Shown: positions 10,435 through 19,989 of the stretch, piece after piece
How the letters are laid out: each line of letters starts with the position of its first letter
Position numbering within the stretch: position 1 is the stretch's first letter
From: Emiliania huxleyi CCMP1516
Lineage: Eukaryota; Haptophyta; Isochrysidales; Noelaerhabdaceae
DNA length: 64,000 nt
NCBI RefSeq assembly: GCF_000372725.1
Contig: NW_005197128.1
Coordinates: 224,576 to 288,575 of the forward strand
Reading direction: 5' to 3'
Program-made: the position numbers and the translations under genes
Notes under the pieces: model-generated
Told to the model about the DNA's origin: nothing
The model's database searches: none
The model's input: only the letters and a program-made list of their open reading frames with translations

Positions 10435-11154
10435 GTGAAAAGAATTTTTGAAACAAACTCCATACCCGAAAGAAAGAGAAGGGAGCTCGCGGGAGAGGTG
10501 ACGAGTGAACTACAGGTAGTGGGGAAGGCAGCCTCGATTGCCATACAGACATGGGTGCGAAACAACGACAAGACCAAGGCACGGGCAGAGGAACGAGAGA
10601 AGAATATAGGGTGGATAAAGCGCCTGTTCACGGCATGGAGGGTGAGCCACACCGAACGTACCGAGCGAAGAGCCGAGCGGAAGGAGGACGGGGAAGATGA
10701 CTCCGAGGAGGACGAACCAGTGGAAATCCAGTTGTCAGATGTCACGATGCATCCGAAGGGGACCCCAGCGCCGGCATCATCCGTAGAGGCACGAGTGTTC
10801 GAAGAGAGAGTGGACCTGAGCAACAACATGACCTGTAGGCAAATGATCGGAGTGGGAGTCAGAAATGTGGTCCTTGCGCGAGGGGAGCTCGATAGACTCG
10901 AGGGGCCAGGATACGCCGCGAGGAGGACGGAGTTGCGCCGACAGGCGAAAGAAGCCGCGAGAACAAGGGACCGGCAGGTGGCGGCGTCGCAGGACGAGGC
11001 AGAAGAGAACAACGCGACAGAGGAGGAAGTGACAAGGGAGAGAACGACGAGGGTGGGACGACCGCGAGGTGGCATGAAGGTTGCAGCGAGAATCGGCGAG
11101 AGACTGCGAAGAGAGATAGGAAGAGGCAGACTCCCTAGGGTGGGCGACGGATAG
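10435..11154 (+). CDS. charged 239-aa ORF, possible retroelement C-terminus
   Basis: Single open frame, lower in GC than its neighbours, encoding a highly charged protein (runs of EERE, RRAERKEDGEDDSEEDE, RRQAKEAARTRD). No known domain recognised. Its last ~30 codons (RGGMKVAARIGERLRREIG to the stop) are repeated at 11330-11423 in the same frame with the same stop, mostly by substitution. Both copies continue into the same ~90-base trailer ending in a CTTT tail, as expected for the 3' end of a non-LTR retroelement ORF. The upstream ATG may be internal to a longer original ORF. Function unknown. Confidence 0.4.
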   Translation: MKRIFETNSIPERKRRELAGEVTSELQVVGKAASIAIQTWVRNNDKTKARAEEREKNIGWIKRLFTAWRVSHTERTERRAERKEDGEDDSEEDEPVEIQLSDVTMHPKGTPAPASSVEARVFEERVDLSNNMTCRQMIGVGVRNVVLARGELDRLEGPGYAARRTELRRQAKEAARTRDRQVAASQDEAEENNATEEEVTRERTTRVGRPRGGMKVAARIGERLRREIGRGRLPRVGDG

Positions 11155-11530
11155 CGCACCACACACCTCTCCTTAAAATCCCTGTGTGGTGGCGGCGTGC
11201 CGTCCTCCCATCCCTCCCTTGGGTTGTCTGTTTTCTTTCTTTCTTTTTACTCCATCGCACAACACTGCTCCCGTTCCCCTGTGTCCCTGATCGTCCTTAC
11301 ACAAGATCCTGCACGACGAGAAGGGGGCGACCGCGAGGTGGCACGAAGGTTGAAGCGAGAATCGGCGAGGGACTGCGAAGAGAGATAGGAAGAGGCGGAC
11401 GCCCAAGGGTGGGCGACGGCTAGCGCACCACACCCCTCTCCTTAAAATCCCTGTGTGGTGGCGGCGTGCCGTCCTCCCATCCCTCCCTTGGGTTGTCCGT
11501 TTTCTTTCTTTCTTTCTTTCTTTCTTTCTT
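11040..11530 (+). repeat. tandem retroelement-like 3' ends with (CTTT)n tails
   Basis: Two direct copies (about 11055-11250 and 11325-11530) of an ORF end plus trailer CTCCTTAAAATCCCTGTGTG through CTCCCTTGGGTTGT, each ending in a CTTT run. The trailer recurs inverted at 45225-45305, also with a tail, and a diverged version lies near 28600-28660. A variable simple tail on copies with a common 3' end is typical of LINE or SINE sequences. Confidence 0.7.
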
Positions 11531-11566
11531 TAGAATCTTAGGCCAGCCTGTACTCGAGTAACAAGA

Positions 11567-11612
11567 CTCCCTCGCACGACACTAGGCACGGGACTGGCGC
11601 GCACTGGCACTA
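11567..11612 (+). repeat. dispersed repeat R4
   Basis: CTCGCACGACACTAGGCACG followed by GGACTGGCG. Related copies occur at 8585-8612, 28661-28690 and inverted at 32950-32990, often next to the CTTT-tailed repeat, so it may be part of the same element. Confidence 0.65.
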
Positions 11613-11629
11613 ACAAAATGCGAATATTA

Positions 11630-11799
11630 TTAGGCAGAGGGAGAGGGAGAGGGAGAGGGAGAGGGAGAGGGAGAGGGAGAGGGAGAGGGAGAGGGAGAGG
11701 GAGAGGGAGAGCGAGAGGGAGAGGGAGAGGGGGAGGGAGAGGGAGAGGGAGAGGGAGAGGGAGAGGGAGAGGGAGAGGGAGAGGGAGAGCGAGAGCGAG

Positions 11800-11862
<63 letters not shown>
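11630..11862 (+). repeat. (GAGAGG)n / (GA)n microsatellite
   Basis: About 230 bases of GAGGGA units grading into pure GA. Apparent reading frames of alternating Arg-Gly or Ser-Leu here are artefacts. Confidence 0.95.
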
Positions 11863-12342
11863 CAGGGAAGGTCTTGCACTACCTAGCCCTTACACGCAAA
11901 ACCTCTCTCTGCGATGCACGGTGCAGGCAGGGCCCGAGGAAGCCCTCCTTCCTCCGCGCCACCGACGCCTCCCTTCTATGATCTGTGGCAGGGTGGCAGC
12001 ACACAAAAGCAAAGTTCCCTACACACCAACACGAATGTGACACGGCGGGCGCTGTGGCGAATGCAGTGCACGCAAGCGTGACGGTGAAACGCATCCCGGA
12101 GCACCCTTTGCAATAAGGCGTCGGCAGCTTCATCTAGTCTCTGCTCTTCCCTCTCCCCTCGCCCCTCCCATCCCGCTCGAGACGTGACTCCACGCATACC
12201 CCCCGCAGGTGCAGCGAGGTTGCTCGTGAGCGCCGCCGCCGCCCGCACCCCCTCTTCACTCGTAGTCCATACGCCCCTCCACCAACGACGCCTCTCACAC
12301 TGCAAGCGCCCAGACCTGACACACACTGTCACATACCAAGAG
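11863..12342. other. no supported gene
   Basis: Non-repetitive DNA between the GA microsatellite and the kinase fragment. No protein-like exon recognised on either strand. Confidence 0.4.
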
Positions 12343-12930
12343 CTAAATGCGAGGCAACCTGGTCTGCGCGCGCAATACTTTGGTCTTCCTTGCTGCGGCG
12401 GCGGCGGCAGCAGCACGCGCGTCCCAAGAGCGTCCACAGCGGAGCTCGGCGCTGGACTCGCCGCTGCGCTGCTGCGGCGCGACCTGCCGCTCCGGCGCCG
12501 AGTAAGGCCCTCTCCTTTCTCGAGCGATCTCGGGCGATCTCGGGCGATCTCGCGTGATCTCGGGCGATCTCGGGCGATCTCGAGTGATCTCGGGCGATCT
12601 CGGGCGATCTCGAGTGATCTCGGGCGATCTAGGGCGATCTCGGGCGATCTCGAGTGATCTCGGGTGATCTCGGGCGATCTCGGGCGATCTCTGGCGGTCT
12701 CGGGCGATCTCGGGCGATCTCGAGTGATCTCGGGCGATCTCGGGTGATCTCGGGTGATCGGGTGGTGGTCTCGGCGGCTTCACGCTCGCCTGCTCGGGCG
12801 GCGGAGTCAGCCCTGCTGCCGGCTGGCTGGTCAGCCCTGCTGCCGGCTGGCTGGTCTGCCCTGCTGCCGGCTGGCTGGTTAGCCATGGGTGGTGTAGGCA
12901 CTGCGCGAGAGTGGCGCGGCCGTCGGCGTC
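12343..12930 (-). pseudogene. orphan C-terminal fragment of a protein kinase
   Basis: An exon starting at 12930 after a CAG acceptor reads DADGRATLAQCLHHPWL, the end of a CaMK-type kinase catalytic domain (the HPWL motif), followed by three TSQPAAG-type 8-residue repeats. A second open stretch (about 12490-12343) reads SAPERQVAPQQRSGES to a stop and may be the last exon; the two are separated by a minisatellite intron. Upstream (13.1-14.1 kb) I find no kinase subdomains, so the catalytic body is missing here. Either a 3' gene remnant or a gene whose 5' exons were displaced. Confidence 0.5.
12515..12765 (-). repeat. 10-bp CTCGGGCGAT minisatellite
   Basis: About two dozen tandem 10-bp units of CTCGGGCGAT type (variants with AGTGAT, GGTGAT), in the presumed last intron of the kinase fragment. 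Same flavour as intronic arrays at 24960, 26635, 37640 and 56100. Confidence 0.9.
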
Positions 12931-12954
12931 CTGCGCTGGGAGCGGGCGGGAGTT

Positions 12955-13110
12955 GGGGCGGGAGGTATGGCCGAGATATAGGCGAGATATGGCCGAGACA
13001 TAGGCGAGATGTAGCCGAGATATAGCCGGAGTTGGGGCGGGAGGTAAAGCCGAGATATAGCCGAGATGTAGCCGAGATACACTCGAGAACAGATATAGCC
13101 GAAAGGTAGC
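12955..13110 (-). repeat. GCCGAGATATAG-type tandem repeats
   Basis: Irregular 11- to 12-bp units (GCCGAGATATAG, GCCGAGACATAG, GCCGAGATGTAG) directly upstream of the kinase-fragment acceptor; probably intronic. Confidence 0.8.
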
Positions 13111-14103
13111 CGAGATATAGCCAGAGTACTCGAGTGCGACTTGAAACGCCGTGCGAGACAGCCCCGACGACCTGATCGTACGGCCAGTAGGAAGGTGTCC
13201 TTCCAGCGCGTGCACGCTTCTGACGCAATGCGCGTCACAAACTGCCTCGGATTGGCTGCTGGCACTCTCGAGGCTATGCCTACACAGCCTCGCGCGCATG
13301 GGCAGTCAAGAGGGACCACGCACCTTCTCACGACAGCGCCGGTGCCTCTCTCTTGGACCGGCAAACTTGGTGGTCTCGTGTCACCAATGTGGGACCAGTG
13401 TGCGGCATCGCGCCATCGACAGCTCTGAACTGCGCCTCACCACTGACCGGGAAGGCCGCCAAGTGGGTCAGCACCGGTCGCACATTGTGGCAGCAGTCAG
13501 CAGCGCATGTCTGATAGCTAGAGCGGCAGCGTCAGGGTCGCAGGGTCGGATCGTGTCAAGCCTCTCGCCCGGCCGGCCGCGTGCAGACGTCGGCCTGTCT
13601 GCTGTCTGGAGTGATCTGTCGGCGGTCAGTACGACCGATCAGGTTGGAGTTTTCTGATGATTGGAGGGTCTATCTGTATGTACTCCTTTGAGATCTCTCC
13701 AAATCTGCCCTCTGTTAGACCGGGTTAGATCGGGAAGTCGGTGCTAACGGAGACTACGCAGTAGCGGAGCCGGAGCCCCCCCCGTTTGCGTCGGTTTCCG
13801 CCCTGCTGCGCTGCGCACGGTGCCTCCGGGGGCCCCCGCCTCCCCCCAGAGTACTTACATGCAGTTAGTTCGTGTAGGGGAAGGGCCCCAAGAGCCTTGT
13901 ATGAAGGGGAAGAACAGTGACGAGTGAGGCTCGGACTGGACGCCGCCAGCGCGGTACGGCTCTATGGGTGGACGTGGACGCGAGACAGGAGATGACGGCA
14001 CGCTCTAGCGACACGCAGACACCGCGATGCAAGTAGCATGACCACGAGGTGCGGTATCATCCTAGACAACACGTATGTGCGAGAGAGGCCCCCGCGCCCA
14101 GCC
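13111..14103. other. no supported gene
   Basis: Unique-looking DNA with long frames but no recognisable domain or convincing splice structure. A CCTCCGGGGGCCCC block near 13825 resembles part of repeat R1. Confidence 0.4.
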
Positions 14104-15441
14104 CTATCTCTGCTTGCCGCTCTTCCTTTTGCGTGTCAACCTCCCCTCCGATGCGGCGGCGCTGCGAGGATACCTGGCGCGCGCCACGAGGAGAAGGAGC
14201 GTAGCGAGCGCAGCAATCGTCGCCGCCGAAGCCATGCCCTCTGGCTCAAGCACCCACCGCGGCCTCGTCGCCGTCGACTCATCCGCCCTCCCCGCTGAGA
14301 CGCTGGTGGCTGCCGCGGGCGCTGTCTCCGGTCCGGCCGACCCGCCACTTTCTGCGCGGACGCTGTCCCAGAAAGCGCAGGAAGTCTTGCACTGCTCCAG
14401 CATGAAGGAGGGGTTGGCGGTGCACTCGCCCATCACCGACCACTGGCGACAGCTCTCGTGCGAGTCTTCGCCCTTTGGCAACGCGAGCGCCACGATCGCC
14501 TGCAACCGCCCAACTTCGGGCCAGACCTGCGGGTCCAGCTGCAGCTGCTCGCGCAGCTGCAAGCTCTTCCGCGCGTGGGCCGCGGCGTTCTGCACATCAG
14601 CCAGCTTGTGCGCGAGCATTGCGCACCGTGCCTCCAGCTGCATGAGCGACTTGCGGTTGGTACCCCCGGCGGCGCCTGCCAGCATCGCTCGGGTGGCCGC
14701 GGCACTACGCCGCATGCAATCGTATGCCTCTTGCACGGCCGCGAAATCGCTGATCGATCCAGTACGTGTGGAGCCACGCGCCTCGAGCAATCCGGAGAGG
14801 TGGTACAGCGTCTCCATCGAGGCGCCCTCTTGGGCCGGAGTGGAGGCGAGCCCTTTGGAGGTTTCGAGCGCGGCACGGAAGCTCGCCTCCGCCTCCGCGA
14901 CGATCTCCGTCCGCCTCGCCGTCTCCTCCGCCGTCTCGCTCCGCGTCCCTCGAGCTGCAGCCGCGTCGGCGGTGAGCCTCAGCTTCAGCCGCCCATTCTC
15001 GAGCTGCATGCTGGCCTTCCGGGTGATAAGGTCGTCAGCGGCGTCTCGCCGCACTTCGGCGAGCGCGGCGATGGAGGTGCTGTCGAAGGAAGAAAGAAAC
15101 TCGACCATCTGAGGCACCAGCTTCATCTTGCCGCTGTCGCCCTCGGCCACGCCCAGCGCGCTAGCCGCGTCGTATGTGAAGACGACGAGCCAATAGTAAT
15201 GCATCAGTTCCTCGATTGGCACTGTGTGACACAATGGCTTCCCAGCATCGACCTCTGGGCGCGTCAAGAACCGCTGCGCGAGGCCGCGCAACTCCTCCCA
15301 CACGCCGGACGCGACAGCGTGCGCCGGCTCTTCCTGGCCTGCCGCCGCCAGCGGCGTCACACATAAATTGCTCGTCTGCCGATACTTGCCCACCGCTTGC
15401 ACAAACGCGGCGTCGAGCTTCCCGCGCGCAGCCTGCGCCAT
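14104..15441 (-). CDS. ShK-domain single-pass membrane protein
   Basis: 445 aa from the ATG at 15441; an in-frame ATG at 15585 would overlap the upstream gene's stop, so the later start is preferred. Most of the protein is helix-rich and unassigned. Near the C-terminus an ShK-like module reads ESCRQWSVMGECTANP then FMLEQCKTSC. Canonical ShK has six cysteines; here the first and last, which normally pair, are absent while the four inner ones remain. A hydrophobic helix (ATIAALATLLLLVA) and a basic tail KRKSGKQR follow, so a type I or tail-anchored arrangement is possible. In algae and animals ShK modules usually occur on secreted or ER enzymes and act as interaction modules. It lies 113 bases downstream of the GT34-like gene on the same strand. 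No intron needed. Confidence 0.65.
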   Translation of the reverse strand: MAQAARGKLDAAFVQAVGKYRQTSNLCVTPLAAAGQEEPAHAVASGVWEELRGLAQRFLTRPEVDAGKPLCHTVPIEELMHYYWLVVFTYDAASALGVAEGDSGKMKLVPQMVEFLSSFDSTSIAALAEVRRDAADDLITRKASMQLENGRLKLRLTADAAAARGTRSETAEETARRTEIVAEAEASFRAALETSKGLASTPAQEGASMETLYHLSGLLEARGSTRTGSISDFAAVQEAYDCMRRSAAATRAMLAGAAGGTNRKSLMQLEARCAMLAHKLADVQNAAAHARKSLQLREQLQLDPQVWPEVGRLQAIVALALPKGEDSHESCRQWSVMGECTANPSFMLEQCKTSCAFWDSVRAESGGSAGPETAPAAATSVSAGRADESTATRPRWVLEPEGMASAATIAALATLLLLVARARYPRSAAASEGRLTRKRKSGKQR

Positions 15442-15553
15442 GAACACATCAAACTCAGGACGCGAGTACACGTGGATCAGTGTATTAAGAGCATCGCATG
15501 AGTGTATTGAGAGGGGAACGATCGGAATGCAATAATACGTGTCCACTCGAGTG

Positions 15554-16782
15554 CTAGTTGGAACACGGGGAATTGCATTCAGCATCTAGTCGAACAACCT
15601 CGCGCCGAAGCGCTGCAAGTTCACGCCGCATCGCGGTGCACGACTCGCGCTCAAACAGCCTCAGCAGCCGCCCCGGCGTCAGCCGCAGCTGTCGCGGCAG
15701 CGTGCCGGCCGGCAGTATGCGCTGCGCCTCTGGGGCGGACGCAGCAGCCGTGCAGAGCGCGTCTGCAGCCTCGCTGAAGACTGCCGCGCGCACCTGGCCC
15801 GACACGCCCATCAAGTGGAGAACTCGCGCGTCCGTGGTGTACTTCGCGGCCAAGGGGCAGCAGTCGGAGTTGAGCGCGCTCGGTGGCAGGACTGCCACGC
15901 GATCTCGCAGCCACGGCAGCGACTTTTGGCCGATTTGGTAGGACAGGCTCTTGTCGGGCGAGTTGGCTTGCCACAGTTTGGAGAATGCCTCCTGCTCATT
16001 CTGCCCATGGTCCTGCGCCCACCATGCGCGGAGCACGGCGAGCCCGTGCGCGTCATTGCGCGCGAGGATGAAGCCCGAGTTCACCATATACCGCACGTCT
16101 GCGTCCTACGCTGTTAATACATAAGGGATCAGTGCACCGCGTGAGACAAAAGGCAAAGGCGCGAATACAGCGGGAACGCGTCATCTCGAGGCAAAGGGTG
16201 GGAACGCGTCATCTCGACTAGTCGGAATACACGTTTCTGTATTCAGCCTCTCGGGTGGGCGTCCTGGCTCATCCAAACGGACGCTTGCGGCGACGACGCC
16301 ATGAGCGCTGCCAGGTCCAGGCCGAAGCTGATGACCGCCAGGTCGGCGTCGACCCACGCAACGCCCTTGCAATTTGCGCACCACCCACCCGGCTCAAGTG
16401 CCTTGAGCATGACCCCGATCTTTGTCCAACGAATGTCGCGCGGCTCGCGCCACTCGCCCGCCGAGTGATCATCCTCAAGCACCATTGCATGCCCGTGGGT
16501 CTCTGCCCACGCCGCGTTGACGAACTGCGCGTACGGTGCGAAGCTGGCGCGCAGATTCGCGTCGTAAAAGCTTATAATGCCGATCTTGCTCGACATCTCG
16601 CCCCATACACGCCGCTGTCGGCGCAGCACGCCCTTGAGGCAGTCGTCAAGCGCAGCCGTGCCCATCTGACGCGCAGCACAGCAGGTCCCCACCCCGTGGT
16701 GAACGCTGAACGCGGTTTCAGGCTGCTCGCCGGCATTTTGTGCGGCAACAAAGGAGGCGGCAAGTCTCAACAGCAACGCCAT
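15554..16782 (-). CDS. GT34-like (galactosyl/mannosyl) glycosyltransferase
   Basis: Exons 16782-16261 and 16105-15554; 357 aa. It starts MALLLRLAASFVA, a signal or anchor segment; a longer in-frame reading upstream lacks this property. KIGIISFYDANLRASFAPYA, WTKIGVMLKAL, the metal-binding VDADLAV (DxD) and VNSGFILARND match the GMA12/MNN10 (GT34) layout of Golgi enzymes adding galactose, xylose or mannose. The intron (155 bp) fits a GC donor after GAC; the phase closes. The last ~60 residues carry helical heptads. The ShK gene follows on the same strand. Sugar donor unknown. Confidence 0.75.
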
Positions 16783-17694
16783 GCTCAGCTCACCCCTCAG
16801 ACTGGGTCCGCTGTTTTCACGGTGCTCAGCACGCCCCTCGGTTAAGCTGCGGTGCAAAACTCTGTTTACCACCTTCAAGTACACCCCCAAGACTCCCCCA
16901 AACCGCCCAGGATGAGCTCCTGAGGTGCCAGTCCGCCCGAGATATGACCGGTTGAGGTTGGGGTTCCACGCGGGTCAGGATGGAGGTGCCGAACTGGATG
17001 GGGGTCAGCCGGGGAGGCTGTTGTGGCGCACCGGACCGCCCCCCAGCACCGTGGCCCACCCAACTGTATCCATGGGAGTCACAAACGGTGCTGCACTCGC
17101 AGCTGCAAGCACTCACAACACTCAAACCCACCACCTGCCTCCTACCCTGTACGAGGAGCCATTTCACCCGTGCAACATCTGCACAGGTGTACCGCCGACG
17201 CTCCAGCGCCCGGCCCCTACTAGAGTAGTCTTGTGGGACCCACAAACGACCAATACATCCACTCGGGGCTGCAGCATGTGTCCGGGGGGGGCATCCCCGT
17301 GAAGCAGCCAGCAGGTGCCGGACACGGCGTTGGCCGTCTTGGACCGAGATCAGGGCGAAACTGCCTGTCTCATGGGGCTGAAGGACCGTCATGGGGTCGG
17401 CTTTGATGCTGCCAATCAGTCGGGTCGATAGGTGGCGCCCCAGCGAGATGCGTTGCGGGTGCTCGGCGTCGCCTGCTTTGAGTGGCCTAAACGCACTCGC
17501 GGGAGCCAGAGAGCAAAGGTGTGCGCGAATTGAGGCTTCTGAGCGAGTCCAGGCAAGCCACAGGACCGGCCATGTGCGTGGGTAGTCGAGCGGTGGCCGG
17601 AGGCAGCCTCCAGGAGTGGCTCTCAGTTCGGCACCTAGGTCTCGACCGCGCCCAGACTGGGAGTGGACCACAGCTTATCCGGCGCCGACAGTGC
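16783..17694. other. no supported gene upstream of the LTR element
   Basis: Long frames on both strands lack family features. This stretch may include a 5' part of the plus-strand sugar-enzyme gene interrupted by the LTR element, but I cannot place exons. Confidence 0.35.
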
Positions 17695-17699
17695 GGTGT

Positions 17700-17890
17700 T
17701 GTCAGGAGACGGAACACGGAGGAGCTGTATAGGTCACTAGAGACCCACACCATCGCTACATCACCACAGCCACCAAGTCGGATACAAGTCGATGACAATG
17801 TGCGCGGCAGGACAAACCAAACATGAGACGGTTACACAAGGACGGTCAGGCTACGGTCAGGAAGTAGGTTTGAGTTCACACTCTCCAACA
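17700..17890 (-). repeat. 3' LTR (element orientation)
   Basis: 191 bp, TG...CA ends, apparently identical to 19141-19331 by eye. Confidence 0.92.
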
Positions 17891-19140
17891 CTCCCCCATT
17901 GTCTCCGCAGTCTTCATGAATGAGGATGCGGCAGACAACAACAGCAGAGTGTGAATGTGTCTGAGCGTAGGTATGCCGGTTACCCGCCGGCGTCTCGCGG
18001 GGCTGGCTAAGCGTCCAACCTTGCGTCTTCGCGAAGGATGGTCTTGCTTGTTGGCAAGACTTGCGCGCTAAGATGATCCAGTGAAGGGGTCAAAGCGCGG
18101 CCGAGTGGGCGGAGAGAGAGAAAGGGGAGATAATGAACAGGAGCTCGTTGTGGAGCTCGGTCATGGCGCGCCGCGAGCTGCAATCCGGGCTGAGCGTCGC
18201 GGGGCGGCGGCTTGAGCGGGCGCGGCAGGCGCGGCGGGCGCGGGAGCGGCAGCGGGGGCGCCCCCTTGCGGCGCGGCGATTGGGCCGTTGGGAGGCCTCG
18301 CCGCGTTGACGCGGATGAGCGCATCAGGGACGTGAGGACGATCTTCAATGCCCCGAACGTTGATGTTGGCTTGCGCCACGGGCCGCCGACGTCGGAGATG
18401 GCAGGCTCAGTCTCAGACGTCCAGACGGCAGAGGCGCTCGTAGAGGCGCATTGGACTTCTTGCCAGAGGCGTTGGACAGCGGGACGGGCTAGCGCGAGGA
18501 GGCGAGACGAGGAAGAGACAGCAATGAGGTAGAGTGGCATTGCCACGTCGAACAGATGCCCAACACTCCCCCACGACGTGGTAATCGCCACACAAGGCAG
18601 AGAGGGCGTGTCGATCGTCGCGTGTTCATCGCGTACAGCTCCGGTCGTGTCGAGCGGCGACGTCGGAAGTAGCGGCGGCGAAAGGCAGGGTCCACATTCG
18701 GTGCGAGATCTTTGCGGTAACTGCCGTTGCAGCAGCCCGAGAGCTGGTAGCGGAGGCAGCAGCTGCGATGGTGGTCCGTAGGCGAGGAGAACGGACCGGT
18801 AAGGAGAAGCAAGAGGGGATACTCGTGTCCACACAGCCGCAGTGCTGGCGGAGATGCGCTCTGTCGCAGAAGATCCGCAAGCACCCAAGTTGATGTTGCG
18901 GTTGTACTCATTCTGCTCAGCCTCCGTGCCGAGCAGTTGGCGGCCGCTGTGCCACCGTGCGCCGAGCCTCTGTGCCCAGCCAATCACCACGGCTCGCGCA
19001 GGTGCCCATGGTGCCAGCCAACGTATCGAGCGTAAGCCGGAAATGCTGTGCGGCAACACATCTCGCTTGTGTGCCGCACCAGCTCTCATGTCGGCCTCAG
19101 TGCCGCACTGCTCACTCCGTGCACTCACCGGTCGGTACCA

Positions 19141-19331
19141 TGTCAGGAGACGGAACACGGAGGAGCTGTATAGGTCACTAGAGACCCACACCATCGCTAC
19201 ATCACCACAGCCACCAAGTCGGATACAAGTCGATGACAATGTGCGCGGCAGGACAAACCAAACATGAGACGGTTACACAAGGACGGTCAGGCTACGGTCA
19301 GGAAGTAGGTTTGAGTTCACACTCTCCAACA
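19141..19331 (-). repeat. 5' LTR (element orientation)
   Basis: 191 bp; on the minus strand it is followed at once by the putative primer-binding site. Confidence 0.92.
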
Positions 19332-19336
19332 GGTGT

Positions 19337-19944
19337 GAACAGCAGCTCCTGAGTCCTGACCACATCGCGCAGGCGCCTTTAAAGGTCCAGGTGATAGCCC
19401 TGTACGAGGCGACCATGACGGAGCTGCTGGGCTTCGCATCGACGCAGGGTGAGCTTGGCATGGTGACGCAGCTCGAAGGGCTCAACTGGCCCAACAACCT
19501 CGCGCCCCTCGTGCATCGGACCGACGCGGCACTCAACGGCACATACCCAATGCCAAAGAGCGCGCTGCCCACGCAGCGCTATCTTGGCGCGCCGCGCGTC
19601 TTCCTCCTGCCACCACGCACGCTCAGGCTCAGGGCGGAGCGCGAGCCCTTTGCGATCCGGGCCGTCGGCCCGTCGCGCTCGCGGACGAGACAGTCACGCC
19701 TCTCCCATCGGCGGCGCGGCTGCTGCATCGGCCGCTCGGCTCGGGCGGCGGCGGCTGGCAGACGATCTCGATGAAGCGCGTTGCGGCGGGGCGCGGCTGG
19801 TACGATGCGGAGCTGCCGCTGCAAGACGTGGCCGATGACTTCGAGTACAAGGTCGAGCTCACGATTGGCGGCGGCGGCGGCAGCGGCGGCGGTACTACGC
19901 TCGTCTATTCGCCCGAGGGCACCGTGGTGGTGGTCGTGCTGTAG
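19337..19944 (+). pseudogene. C-terminal part of a glycosidase-like protein, frameshifted
   Basis: Readable from just after the LTR target duplication: HIAQAPLKVQVIALYEATM, LEGLNWPNNLAPLVHRTDAA and RVFLLPPRTLRLRAEREPF. After a frame change near 19660 it continues ALADETVTPLPSAARLLHRP, GGGWQTISMKRVAAGRGWYD, FEYKVELTIGGG and VYSPEGTVVVVVL to a stop. The last part looks like a beta-sandwich of the kind closing multidomain glycoside hydrolases; the family is not identified. The upstream part is missing or lies beyond the LTR element, so the insertion probably broke this gene. The frame change could also be a sequencing error. Confidence 0.4.
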
Positions 19945-19989
19945 GCATTAGGTAGCGAAGCTTTTGAGAGTGAGTTTTAGTATATCGCT

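Larger units (their letters stand above)
17700..19331 (-). mobile_element. miniature LTR retrotransposon (TRIM-like, Copia-style ends)
   Basis: Two 191-bp direct repeats (17700-17890 and 19141-19331) look identical, begin TG and end CA, and are flanked by the 5-bp target duplication GGTGT (17695-17699 and 19332-19336). Read on the minus strand each LTR starts TGTTGGAGAG. Directly after the first LTR comes TGGTACCGACCGG, a plausible tRNA primer-binding site, and the purine tract AATGGGGGAG precedes the second LTR. The 1.25-kb interior has a 410-codon open frame on the same strand (starting in the LTR) but no recognisable gag, protease, reverse transcriptase or integrase. So this is non-autonomous. 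Identical LTRs imply recent insertion. Confidence 0.92.

Noticed and set aside
11610..11879. Ser-Leu and Arg-Gly repeat proteins
   Set aside because: Translations of the GAGAGG/GA microsatellite.
16826..17671. 281-codon minus-strand open frame
   Set aside because: No domain, no splice logic and composition typical of chance frames in GC-rich DNA; overlapping frames are equally long.
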